From the NCBI GenBank assembly GCA_050247135.1, contig JBFWUT010000001.1, positions 151,558 to 215,557 on the forward strand: a stretch of 64,000 bases of DNA. The letters run 5' to 3'. The position numbers were made by a program, and so were the translations under genes. The DNA is from Berkiella sp050247135 (GTDB lineage: Bacteria > Pseudomonadota > Gammaproteobacteria > Berkiellales > Berkiellaceae). The notes beneath the pieces were generated by a model. That model saw only the letters and a list, made by a program, of their open reading frames with translations. It did no database searches and was not told where the DNA came from. This document shows, in pieces, positions 15,810 through 24,808 of this stretch. Every line of letters starts with the position of its first letter. Within the stretch, counting starts at the first letter, position 1.

Positions 15810-16871
15810 ATGATGCTTTCAATATCTTCAGAAGAGATTGCGCAACTCAAAGATACAATTGAGAATATTGCTGTTTCAGGCAAAGGAATACTTGCTGCTG
15901 ATGAAAGCACGCCTACTATTACCAAACGATTTGATGCGTTAAATATTGCATGCACAGAAAGTACACGTAGGGTTTATCGTGAATTACTATTGACAACACC
16001 CAATTTAGAAAAATATATCAGTGGGGTTATTTTATTTGAAGAAACATTTAATCAGAAGACCAGTAAGGGGATTAGTTTCCCTAAACTGCTCATTAATAAA
16101 AATATCATTCCAGGAATTAAAGTTGATAAGGGATTGGTTGCAATTCCTGGTTGCAAAGAAAAATCAACGCAAGGGTTAGATGGTCTTGCACAAAGATTGA
16201 ATGAATATAAAAACCAAGGAGCACGTTTTGCAAAATGGCGTGCTGTTTTTGCTATTTCAAAAAATACTCCTTCTAGATTGGCTATACAAACAAACGCGGA
16301 AGATTTGGCTCGCTATGCAGCTATTTGCCAGGAGCTGGGAATAGTTCCTATCATTGAACCTGAGGTTCTAATTGATGGCGACCATGGTATACAAAATAGT
16401 TATGATGTCTCGTTGGAAGTATTGCATACTGTTTTTCATAAATTGCATAATCATCAAATTATGCTTGAGTATATTATTTTAAAGCCCAGCATGGTGACTT
16501 CAGGAAAAAATTGCTTACAGCAAGCAAGTTATCAAGAAATAGCTGATAAAACAATTTCCATGTTAAAACGCACTGTACCTTGTGCAGTATTGAGTATTAA
16601 TTTTCTCTCAGGCGGGCAGTCACCGCAGCAAGCTTTACAAAATTTAAATGCAATGCATCAAGTTAGAGAGACCTTGCCTTGGAATTTAAGTTTCTCTTTT
16701 GCTCGTGCTTTACAAGAACCGTGTATGAAGGTCTGGCTCGGCAAAGAAGAAAATGCTAATCTTGCGCAGAATACTTTTATTAAACAAGTGCAATTAGGTA
16801 GTTTGGCGAGCATTGGTGAGTACAAAATTGACTATGACCCTGGAGAAAATGATGAATCGAGTAAAAAATAA
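15810..16871 (+). CDS. Class I fructose-bisphosphate aldolase
   Basis: 353 residues. It has the eukaryote-type class I signature ILAADESTPTITKRF near the N-terminus, ILFEETF (about 74-80), AKWRAVF (Lys142) and the Schiff-base lysine in YIILKPSMVTSG (Lys225). It cleaves fructose 1,6-bisphosphate in glycolysis or gluconeogenesis without metal. Class I enzymes of this type are the minority form in bacteria, where class II is usual. Start may be ATG 15810 or the adjacent ATG 15813. The SDR gene overlaps its last 20 bases, implying translational coupling. Confidence 0.93.
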   Translation: MMLSISSEEIAQLKDTIENIAVSGKGILAADESTPTITKRFDALNIACTESTRRVYRELLLTTPNLEKYISGVILFEETFNQKTSKGISFPKLLINKNIIPGIKVDKGLVAIPGCKEKSTQGLDGLAQRLNEYKNQGARFAKWRAVFAISKNTPSRLAIQTNAEDLARYAAICQELGIVPIIEPEVLIDGDHGIQNSYDVSLEVLHTVFHKLHNHQIMLEYIILKPSMVTSGKNCLQQASYQEIADKTISMLKRTVPCAVLSINFLSGGQSPQQALQNLNAMHQVRETLPWNLSFSFARALQEPCMKVWLGKEENANLAQNTFIKQVQLGSLASIGEYKIDYDPGENDESSKK

Positions 16872-17622
16872 AGTTGCCATTGTAACCGGTGGTGCATTAG
16901 GAATTGGTCGCTCTGCTTCTATATTACTTGCACAAGAAGGTGCAATAGTAGCTGTTACTGACATTAATGAAGATGAAGGAAAAAATCTTGTTGAGCAAAT
17001 TAAACAAAATGGTGGGCAGGCCGAATTTTGGTTGATGAATACTGCAAGTGAAAAAGAAGTGCATAATACTTTTAGTGCAATTCAAACAAAAATGGGTAGA
17101 ATTGATATTTTAGTCAATAACGCAGGCATTGCTGGTGCTAATAAACCCACGGATGAAATCACTGAAGAAGAGTGGGATAGAGTCACCTCAGTTAATGTTA
17201 AAGGTGTATTTTTTTGTACTAAGCATGTTATTCCTTATATGCGCAAGGTAAAAGGGGGAAGCATAATTAACTTATCCTCCATTTATGGTTTGATAGGTGC
17301 ACCTGACTTACCCCCGTATCATGCCTCAAAAGGTGCTGTAAGATTAATGACAAAAACTGACGCACTTTTGTATGCAAAAGACAAAATTAGAGTGAACTCT
17401 ATACACCCGGGATATATTTGGACACCTCTTGTAGCGGATATTGCCGATAAATTTAATGGTGGCAAAGCAGCATTTTTAAACACGGTTGGGCCATTACATG
17501 CTTTAGGTCATGTAGGTGAGCCAGATGATATTGGTTGGGGTATAGTCTATCTGGCCTCAGATGAAGCTAAATTTATCACAGGAAGTGAATTGGTTATTGA
17601 TGGTGGGTATACTGCTAAATAG
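16852..17622 (+). CDS. SDR-family NAD(P)-dependent oxidoreductase
   Basis: 256 residues from ATG 16852, chosen because GGAG lies 6 bases upstream and MNRVKNKVAIVTGG is the family start; the frame is open further upstream inside the aldolase gene. Rossmann motif TGGALGIG, NNAGIAG, Ser in LSSIYG and the Tyr/Lys pair in YHASKGA are all intact, as is a C-terminal GGYTAK-type end. Classical SDR of the 3-oxoacyl reductase/cyclic alcohol dehydrogenase type; substrate unknown. Overlaps the aldolase gene by 20 bases. Confidence 0.88.
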   Translation: MNRVKNKVAIVTGGALGIGRSASILLAQEGAIVAVTDINEDEGKNLVEQIKQNGGQAEFWLMNTASEKEVHNTFSAIQTKMGRIDILVNNAGIAGANKPTDEITEEEWDRVTSVNVKGVFFCTKHVIPYMRKVKGGSIINLSSIYGLIGAPDLPPYHASKGAVRLMTKTDALLYAKDKIRVNSIHPGYIWTPLVADIADKFNGGKAAFLNTVGPLHALGHVGEPDDIGWGIVYLASDEAKFITGSELVIDGGYTAK

Positions 17623-17687
17623 GTTTTCCGTAAAGGATTTTAACCTGATGCGAAATGTCAATGCTGCTTCAAATGTAAAGATTACAC

Positions 17688-18599
17688 ATGCATGATAATA
17701 ATGGAATAAATAAAATTAACTTAAACATTCAATTAGCGAAGGCGCTTATTAGCGATCAATTTCCACAATATTCACATCTTGCGATTAGACCAGTTGAGCA
17801 TAGCGGTAATGACAATAGAACTTTCCGCCTGGGCGATGACATGTCTATTAGGCTACCCAGTACGCAAGATTATGAGAGGCAGGTGCAAAAAGAACAAACT
17901 TGGTTGCCAAAGATAGCAGCTCATTTGCCACTACCTATTCCAAAACCAATAGCAATGGGTGTTCCTTCTAAAATTTATCCTTGGAATTGGTCAATCTATC
18001 AATGGCTAGAAGGGGATAGCGCCAATACCGTAGTTCTGCAAGAGACACATTTAGAAACCATTGCTGCCCAACTTGCCAAGTTTCTAAACGAATTTCATCA
18101 ATTTGATGCGGCAGGGGCTCCAACGCCTGGGCTTCATAATTGGTGGCGCGCTGCGCATACCTCAGTCTATGATGCTGATACAAAGGCACTAATCGAGACT
18201 CTTAAGGACATCATTGATGCACCGATTGCCCGCGCACTTTGGCAAAAAGCCATCAGTTCAAAATGGCAGAAAGATCCCGTGTGGGTTCATGGTGATGTTG
18301 CGAGCGGTAATTTGTTAGTTAAGGATAATAAATTGGCGGCGGTGATTGATTTTGGCTGCATGGGAATTGGCGATCCGGCCTGTGACTTAACTATTGCCTG
18401 GACATTCTTTAGAGGTAAGAGTCGAGAGATTTTCAAAGCAAACATTCCATTAGATGAAGACACTTGGGTAAGGGCTCGTGGCTGGGCTATGTGGAAAGCT
18501 TTGTATGAGATTTCTGTTCTTGAGGATAAGAGTGGGCCTGCATTTATGAAACAACTCAGTATAATTGAAGCAGTCATGATGGAATACCGGATTGGTTAG
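17688..18599 (+). CDS. Aminoglycoside phosphotransferase (APH)-like kinase
   Basis: 303 residues. The kinase fold has a nucleotide-binding hairpin with NRTFRLGDDMSIRLP (about 43-58), the Brenner motif HGDVASGNLL (about 204-213) with catalytic Asp, and the metal-binding IDFGCMGIGDPACDL (about 220-234). The family includes aminoglycoside and macrolide kinases as well as small-metabolite kinases; a resistance role should not be assumed. Sixty-five bases downstream of the SDR gene on the same strand. Confidence 0.85.
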   Translation: MHDNNGINKINLNIQLAKALISDQFPQYSHLAIRPVEHSGNDNRTFRLGDDMSIRLPSTQDYERQVQKEQTWLPKIAAHLPLPIPKPIAMGVPSKIYPWNWSIYQWLEGDSANTVVLQETHLETIAAQLAKFLNEFHQFDAAGAPTPGLHNWWRAAHTSVYDADTKALIETLKDIIDAPIARALWQKAISSKWQKDPVWVHGDVASGNLLVKDNKLAAVIDFGCMGIGDPACDLTIAWTFFRGKSREIFKANIPLDEDTWVRARGWAMWKALYEISVLEDKSGPAFMKQLSIIEAVMMEYRIG

Positions 18600-18699
18600 G
18601 GATAGAAGGTATCTAGACATCCGATCAGGTTTAGTCAAAGGGAACCCTTTAGCATTTCTAAAGTCATAGTTACAAAGACTTTGAAAATGCAGAGGTGTT

Positions 18700-19368
18700 A
18701 TGAAAGCCATCGTCAACTGTGGCATGCTTTTCGCGTTAAGCCTATCCGTATTCTCTTCCTCCTTATATGCAGATTATGCTCGTAGTATTTGCAATAAGGA
18801 GCCTTATGAGTGTTATAAGGTGAAAAAAGGAGAAACGTGGGAGTCACTATTCCCAGATGATGAGAATCGCATCCATGTAAAAAAAATCAATAGGATGAAT
18901 ATTCAGGTTCGTCCTGGGATGGTTATTGCCGTTCCCAAAGATAAACAGATCGATGCCGCAGAGTTTTTAGGGTATTCACCGTTACCTCAACAGATCCCAG
19001 CAACGGGTAAAGAGCTTATTAAAGTCGATTTAAGTGACTTTGCCTGGGCTGCTTATGACCCTGAAGGAACCCTTGTTAGATGGGGACCCATTTCAGGTGG
19101 CAAAAGATCCTCTACCATTACCGGTACCTATACCTTTTACCGTAAACAAGGAAATGGTTGCGTTTCAAGCAAGTACCCCATACCCAGAGGCGGAGCGCCA
19201 ATGCCCTATTGCATGCATTTTAAAGGTGGTTATGCCATGCATGGCTCACCAACTGTGCCAGGTTTCCATGCAAGTCATGGTTGTGTGAGATTATTTACTG
19301 ATGATGCAAAGTGGTTGAATCAAAATTTCGTTGATACGGGTAGCACAAAAGTCACTATTCAAAAATAA
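18700..19368 (+). CDS. LysM-like / L,D-transpeptidase (YkuD) protein
   Basis: 222 residues. Signal peptide 1-24 (ends SSLYA-DYA). A LysM-like segment (about 40-86; YKVKKGETWESLF, VRPGMVIAVP) is followed by a YkuD domain with the catalytic motif MHGS...SHGCVRL (Cys near 197). Exported; forms 3-3 cross-links in peptidoglycan or anchors proteins to it. The YkuD part is strongly similar to the protein at 50073-50594, sharing GTYT, RGGAPMPYCMHFKGGYA and ASHGC segments. AGAGGTGT precedes the ATG. Confidence 0.9.
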   Translation: MKAIVNCGMLFALSLSVFSSSLYADYARSICNKEPYECYKVKKGETWESLFPDDENRIHVKKINRMNIQVRPGMVIAVPKDKQIDAAEFLGYSPLPQQIPATGKELIKVDLSDFAWAAYDPEGTLVRWGPISGGKRSSTITGTYTFYRKQGNGCVSSKYPIPRGGAPMPYCMHFKGGYAMHGSPTVPGFHASHGCVRLFTDDAKWLNQNFVDTGSTKVTIQK

Positions 19369-19675
19369 TATTTAGGGATCAAGGGATTATTGAGGCGGTA
19401 ATAGCCGAAAAAATCAATGATTATTGACCCCTTTGCCCTTAATTTAATTCTGTTGCTTTCCTAAGATCTCAATGAATAAGCTATTGATCAAGGACAATGC
19501 AGTGACGGGCGATGAAAGGACCGTAACTTGGATTCACGTGTAAGGTCATCGGAATTTAGAACCCTTCGATTTTTATTTGAAGGGGCATTTTGTCGAATAT
19601 CTCATGTTTTGAATGATATTTCTAAAGAAATCAATATGTTAGCATGCTTTATGTTTTTACTAATGAGAAATAGGC
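19369..19675. other. Intergenic stretch, no gene seen
   Basis: 307 bases without a credible ORF. One weak hairpin CCCTTC/GAAGGG (19562-19584) with an 11-base loop lies about 90 bases before the next start codon. No RNA gene recognised. Confidence 0.5.
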
Positions 19676-20755
19676 ATGTTTAGTGGTCCGCAAATTAATT
19701 TACCTTCAAATCGTGTGTTGACTGATAATAATCAAGATAAAAATGACTCATTGAGTCAGAATCTAGAGAATAAGCTGATGCTGATGCAGCTAATAATGAA
19801 AGCTGATATTGATCAGTACTTAGCTTTATCGGAGGATCAGTCACGAAGCGTTACTATCTTTGCTGAAAAGTATTTAAAAAATAAGTTTAATAAATTTTCA
19901 AAGATGGTCGATGTAGGCATGCAAGTCAGTTCGGCTAAATGTACTATTTTAATTTCATTGTTAGTACCTGACTATTTTATACATCAAACAGAATTAACTT
20001 CATATGACTTTACGACTAGATTACAGCTAGGCGAATCTGGGGATAGAAGTGCATTGCGGTGTTTGGCTGAGGATTGTGATGGGAAACCATTACTAACTGT
20101 ATTAGAAAAACGTCTAGATACTTTTACGGCAGCGGATTTTACGGCGCAGATTCAAGAAGGGCCAGGTAAAGGCACAAACGTATTGTGGATGTTAGCTCAC
20201 GCTGCTTGGAATGGTAAACCTGAAGCACTGTTGACCGTATTAAAAAAATTTCCAGGTGCTTTTACAGCAGCCGATTTTACAGTACAGCCTCAAGAGGGCT
20301 ACTTTAAAGGCAAAAGCGCATTGGGGTTATTGGTTGACCACACTAAACGAAGAAACCGCAAAGCATTAGATGCACTACTAGCCCTATTAGAGTTAAATCC
20401 ACATATTTTTTCAGCAGCGGATTTTATAGCACAGGTTCAAGAGGGTGACGATCAAGGCAAAGGCAAATTATGGTTATTGGCAAAAGAGCTAGATAAGCTT
20501 GTAACTACTAAGAGAATCGAAGATGAAAATGGTTATCTCAAAATGTTAAACAAAGCATTAAATGAGCAGCTAGAGAGATTGCAATCCAATGGCGAGAATG
20601 AAATTAGAACAGAGGCTGTTACAGAAGATTCGATTGTAAGGCCATATATTACTCATTTTCAGAGTACTAAGCGACTCAGAGAAAGTGATGCTGTGTCATC
20701 AGATGATGATATTTTGCAACCGCCAACAAAAAAGCAAAATAGAAAAATGGATTGA
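19676..20755 (+). CDS. Repeat protein with basic, NLS-like C-terminus
   Basis: 359 residues. The centre has three clear and one degenerate tandem units of about 45-50 residues built on F-[TS]-A-A-D-F-x-x-Q-x-Q-E-G-x-x-K-G, then L-W-x-L-A, then P-E-A-L-L-T-V-L (about 115-285). Such helical repeats suggest protein binding; I do not recognise a named family, though the spacing recalls degenerate ankyrin-like solenoids. The tail has two basic clusters, KRLRE and PPTKKQNRK, separated by an acidic linker, like a bipartite nuclear localisation signal. No signal peptide. Candidate secreted effector, by inference. Confidence 0.55.
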   Translation: MFSGPQINLPSNRVLTDNNQDKNDSLSQNLENKLMLMQLIMKADIDQYLALSEDQSRSVTIFAEKYLKNKFNKFSKMVDVGMQVSSAKCTILISLLVPDYFIHQTELTSYDFTTRLQLGESGDRSALRCLAEDCDGKPLLTVLEKRLDTFTAADFTAQIQEGPGKGTNVLWMLAHAAWNGKPEALLTVLKKFPGAFTAADFTVQPQEGYFKGKSALGLLVDHTKRRNRKALDALLALLELNPHIFSAADFIAQVQEGDDQGKGKLWLLAKELDKLVTTKRIEDENGYLKMLNKALNEQLERLQSNGENEIRTEAVTEDSIVRPYITHFQSTKRLRESDAVSSDDDILQPPTKKQNRKMD

Positions 20756-20833
20756 GCGTGAAAGAGGGCAGGTTATGCCGATGCTAACTCAGATCCGCTA
20801 GAGTTAGTCATCGGTACCTGAACTCTTATTACC

Positions 20834-21700
20834 CTATATTTTAGGACGTTTTTTGCCGAAGAGCTCAGCAGAGAAATTCATGGCTTTTTCTGCCAAAAAG
20901 AACCCCACACCTGCTTTAAAGCCACCGATGAGACGAAATTTAGCGCCATTGGTGAAAAACTGTTTAACAGGAATATGTTGTATGGTCTCTTTTAGTGACC
21001 AATGATGAGTTTGCATATTAACCTTAAGCACATCTCCTGGTTGTGAGGCAACGACGCTGGCAAAGCCTCCGCCCATTTTGGCTGCAAAATTTAAACCATT
21101 ACTCTGATTATCATCATTACCTAAAAGATGATTAAACCATTGAGATCCGCCAAACAGGGCAACACCCGCAGGCAGATTGCGCAACAAGCCTGTCACAGGT
21201 GCAGCGCGATAGCAATCGCGGAATGTTAATGTTTTGATGGTTTCTAAAATAGGTCGGTGATGAATTTGTTGATGAACCGCAATGGTGTCTAGGGGTTGGG
21301 TAATTAAGGGCTCAAACGTGGCAGAAACGCCACCTGCAACACTGGCTTGTGCCGCATCGGCATGATCACCAAATAGTTCCTGAAAGCGATGATGATAATG
21401 TTCAGCGAGATAGTTACTGGCAGCACGTTGTGCTGGATATCGATAACTGTTAGAAGGAACTTTTTTCAACATTTCGACAGAAGCACCACTATAAAGCATG
21501 CGAAATTTGCCGAACCAATTTGCTTTGCTGAAATCGTTGGCAAATTGCGTAGCGCACTCTTTGCCAGCGACAGCGTTGGTCGCAATAGTATCAGCAGGTT
21601 GAAAGAGCGATAATTTTGCAAATGAGGCAATGAGCGTGCCAATCATATCTGAGGTGGGAGTTGCTTCCCTGGATTGTGGATGTGGTCCTAAAGTTGCCAT
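20834..21700 (-). CDS. Mitochondrial carrier family-like protein
   Basis: 288 residues from ATG 21700, which has CGGAGG 5 bases upstream (the frame is open to 21850, inside the next gene). Three repeats of about 95 residues each begin with the carrier signature P-x-[DE]-x-x-[KR]-like: QPADTIATN (34-42), QPLDTIAVH (135-143), QPGDVLKVN (220-228). Repeats are followed by Y-x-G and G-x4-R-x2-P-like segments. This tripartite fold is eukaryotic (SLC25). Legionella pneumophila LncP is a translocated carrier of this family that inserts in mitochondria. The positive residue is lost in signatures 1 and 2 (Ala), so transport may be altered. Confidence 0.75.
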   Translation of the reverse strand: MATLGPHPQSREATPTSDMIGTLIASFAKLSLFQPADTIATNAVAGKECATQFANDFSKANWFGKFRMLYSGASVEMLKKVPSNSYRYPAQRAASNYLAEHYHHRFQELFGDHADAAQASVAGGVSATFEPLITQPLDTIAVHQQIHHRPILETIKTLTFRDCYRAAPVTGLLRNLPAGVALFGGSQWFNHLLGNDDNQSNGLNFAAKMGGGFASVVASQPGDVLKVNMQTHHWSLKETIQHIPVKQFFTNGAKFRLIGGFKAGVGFFLAEKAMNFSAELFGKKRPKI

Positions 21701-21773
21701 AACACCTCCGATATAGATAAAATCATCTATACCTATACCACCATTTGCGAGGCTAATCAAACTGTAAAAGAGG

Positions 21774-24434
21774 TCAGCCGCCTTTTTGTTTACTGCGGCG
21801 TGTAGGAACCGGCGATGCGGCAGAGGGTTCTGTGGGGGGCACAACAACATCCGTCTGGGATTGACTCAATAATAAGGCTTTAGGACGTGCGGGCTTTTCT
21901 TGTTTAGGCAACGCCAGATGATGCTTAGCCAAGGCATCTTCAAGCTTGACTTTTTTATCAACCACTTTGTCAACAATACTCTTTAATGTATCTCCTTTAT
22001 TTTCTATTGTAGTGTCCATAAATGCTTCATTAAGCTCTTCCCAGAGTTGGGCTTTGCTTTTGGTCGCTTCAGAAACTGCTCCTTGTGCCTGTTGTGCTAT
22101 TGTTATCGCTTCTTGAATGATTTCTATTCTTTTAGGAGGAACAATGCCACTTTGTTTGAGTGCTGTAATAGCTTCCTCAGAATTTCCTTTTGAAACCAAT
22201 TGTGCTGCTTTCATCATGATGGCAGTTTTGTTTTCTACACCTTGCAAATGGGAGTTCATAATTCGCAATGCTTCTTGCTGACTTAAAGGTTTTGGAGTTT
22301 TAGGTTCTGCAATGGCATACGGATTTTGTAATGCAGGTGCGGGTTTGAATTTTTCAGCCACGGTAAGCCCGACGCCATTATGATTGATATCGACGAGTTG
22401 TCTCGTGACATACACTAACTCATCATAAGCTAAAGGGCGAATTTTGGGATTGGAATTGGCAAATATCTCGTTAATTTTATCAAATACTTGTTGGTTAGTG
22501 CCTAATCCCTCTAAGATTTCTTGACGCATAGCAACCCATTCATGTTCAGGAATTTTTTGTTGTTTTAAGACGTTTTTTCCTGATAGCGCTGTTTCAAGGT
22601 TGCTCTTTAATAAAGCGACTAATGACCAATAAATGAGTTCTTTTTTCTGGGGTGTAGCATCTTGCGTCATTTCATTGACACGTTGTTGTAATAAACTTTG
22701 TATGACTTTAGATAACTCTTCGATGGGATCAATCACCAATAATTTATTGTGTCCTCCACCCATTTTAGCAATTCGACCAATGGTACCAGGATAGCAAGAA
22801 GGGTTATCGGTCCCCTGGTTGTCGTAATTGTGTGCACGGCGTATTTCGGCAATTTCGCCAATAAAAATGGCTTCTCTATCTTCTTGAGGAAGGGTTGCCG
22901 ACGCTTTATCTTGTAAGGCCAAGTAATAGATTGCAGCTCGTCGACGAACATCCCAAGTCACTTCCTCTGTGCTTTTATCGCCAGCGCCAAATTCGTGTCT
23001 TGAATTATCAACAGGAGGAGTGAATAAATTGATCCAGGATACCGTGGGAGCAAAAGCATCATAGGCACGCCAGGCAATGTGTAAGGGATTGGTATTTGAT
23101 TGAAAATGTGATTGTGCCTGGGTCATGACGCGTTGATCTTGCCCTTGTACTAAAGCCTCTCGATTGTGCTGAATAAAATCCGTGATCTGTTCACTTGGGT
23201 TATCAGCGAGCATTTTGTCTAATAACATGCCACGGATTTGCTGTTCGACCTGTTCGATGGCATAACGTTCTTTTACAATGAGAGGATTCTCTTGTAGTTC
23301 AATGGCCGCTCTTTGTTCTGCGGGCATAGCTTCAGCAATTTCTTCCAGTTTGCTTTTGTAAAGGTTATCAGCTTTATCATAGGCAATAGCGGCTGCACTC
23401 AGTTGACGTGGCGACATGGCTGTTTCAGAATTCTCTCTATAATTGGCTTCTGCAAGCCTGACTTGTTCATTGACTGAAGTAATTTTGCTCGCGGTTAGCA
23501 TGCTGGGATGTTTTAGCTCATTCTTAAAATGTTGAGTTAAAAAAGTGATGGGATCATCTATGAATAATCTTAAATCATACTCTGCAATTTTTTCGCTGAA
23601 TTCATCTAACCCATTAGGCGTCAGTAATTCCTGCAAAGGTAACCCCAGCATCATCACGTAGGGAAGCATGAGCCTGGCAATATGTAGATCACCATTACTC
23701 ACTGCAGCTATCATAAGGCGTGGATCAAACTGTTTTGTGATATGATCACTGGCTATTAAGGTTTCTGCAATGTGACTTTTGCCCCTAATTATGGCATCGT
23801 AAAGCATTTGCTCATAGGCATTTTGAGGTATGCTATTTAACCTTATCAAATCTTTTAACAGCTGATCATTATCCGAGTCAATTGCTCTAGATAGTAAAAA
23901 GGTAAGCACTTTGCCTCTGATACGATCTGGGATTGCATCAACTGCCCGGTTGAGCTGACCAAAACGCATTTCAGCTGGACTTTGCCAAAGAGCAGGATTT
24001 TCATAGGGCAAGTTAAATAGTTGTTTTTGTGATTTAACAACAGCAGAGGCACATTGCTGAATTTCATCGTACTCTTCATAACTAGCAGGTTCTAGCGTAG
24101 AAAGCAAAGGCGCTCTTTCACTAATATCTGATTTTGCAGCCCCTAATTTCCACAACAGTAATAAAGTATCAGTTTTCCTTTGACTGCGAAGCCAATCTAG
24201 GAATTCACTCACATGCTTATCAGAAGCTGTATTAAATGAAAAGGAAAAAAGTCCCCTTTGAGCGATGTGTTCCTCGTAATCATTAAATATTTTTGCTACT
24301 TCACCTAAAGTGATATTGTTCGGTAAAGCATTGGAATATTTTGCAACCAGTGCCGAGACAAAACCACCTGCTGTTGCGGATGACTTGGCCTGGATCCAAC
24401 TCATTACGTCAAAAGTTTCTGGTGAAATAGCCAT
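21774..24434 (-). CDS. Large hypothetical protein, effector candidate
   Basis: 886 residues from ATG 24434, with GAGGA 5 bases upstream. Mostly helical, no signal peptide or membrane segment. A distinctive stretch near 555-595 reads IAEIRRAHN, then DNPSCYPGTIGRIAKM, and looks like a conserved functional patch with a single Cys. The C-terminus is Pro/Ser rich and basic (PVPTRRSKQKGG). The gene is followed 73 bases later by the carrier homologue on the same strand. I do not recognise the family; size, lack of export signal and neighbours suggest a host-directed protein. Confidence 0.55.
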   Translation of the reverse strand: MAISPETFDVMSWIQAKSSATAGGFVSALVAKYSNALPNNITLGEVAKIFNDYEEHIAQRGLFSFSFNTASDKHVSEFLDWLRSQRKTDTLLLLWKLGAAKSDISERAPLLSTLEPASYEEYDEIQQCASAVVKSQKQLFNLPYENPALWQSPAEMRFGQLNRAVDAIPDRIRGKVLTFLLSRAIDSDNDQLLKDLIRLNSIPQNAYEQMLYDAIIRGKSHIAETLIASDHITKQFDPRLMIAAVSNGDLHIARLMLPYVMMLGLPLQELLTPNGLDEFSEKIAEYDLRLFIDDPITFLTQHFKNELKHPSMLTASKITSVNEQVRLAEANYRENSETAMSPRQLSAAAIAYDKADNLYKSKLEEIAEAMPAEQRAAIELQENPLIVKERYAIEQVEQQIRGMLLDKMLADNPSEQITDFIQHNREALVQGQDQRVMTQAQSHFQSNTNPLHIAWRAYDAFAPTVSWINLFTPPVDNSRHEFGAGDKSTEEVTWDVRRRAAIYYLALQDKASATLPQEDREAIFIGEIAEIRRAHNYDNQGTDNPSCYPGTIGRIAKMGGGHNKLLVIDPIEELSKVIQSLLQQRVNEMTQDATPQKKELIYWSLVALLKSNLETALSGKNVLKQQKIPEHEWVAMRQEILEGLGTNQQVFDKINEIFANSNPKIRPLAYDELVYVTRQLVDINHNGVGLTVAEKFKPAPALQNPYAIAEPKTPKPLSQQEALRIMNSHLQGVENKTAIMMKAAQLVSKGNSEEAITALKQSGIVPPKRIEIIQEAITIAQQAQGAVSEATKSKAQLWEELNEAFMDTTIENKGDTLKSIVDKVVDKKVKLEDALAKHHLALPKQEKPARPKALLLSQSQTDVVVPPTEPSAASPVPTRRSKQKGG

Positions 24435-24808
24435 CACTGTCCTCAAGTCATTCTCTATTTTATAAATAGACGTGCAATGCTTCGCAAAAGTTCAATAATA
24501 GTGTAGTTGCTCGTTTTTAAAGCGCTAAATTAAAGATTGAAACAAACTTACTGTTAAAGACCCTGAAACGAGACTGTTGGAAATCATTGGCTGCCAAAAA
24601 AATTTGAGTAAAAGAGCCACTTTTAAGCAGGCTATGGGTATACAAGCTAGAGTTTTAGGTTTTATAGCAGATGAGAGAGTGTAATATTCAAATAAAAGTC
24701 AGCTTTAAAACAGACTATTATCCATTAGCTGCAAAGTTTCTTTGCGAAGCAGTAAAAAATTGACACAAATTCAGTTATACTATTTCATTTTCTAGCTAAC
24801 AACACACC
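24435..24808. other. Divergent intergenic stretch
   Basis: 374 AT-rich bases between divergent genes at 24434 and 24809; it presumably holds both promoters. TTGACA (24760-24765) and TATACT (24776-24781) occur just before the rightward gene, but only 10 bases apart, so they do not form one normal promoter. No ORF or RNA gene seen. Confidence 0.45.

Noticed and set aside
17688..18599. Antibiotic-resistance aminoglycoside kinase
   Set aside because: Only general APH-fold motifs are visible; many family members act on metabolites, so resistance is unsupported.
24760..24781. TTGACA and TATACT as one promoter
   Set aside because: Only 10 bases separate them; a sigma70 promoter needs about 16-18.
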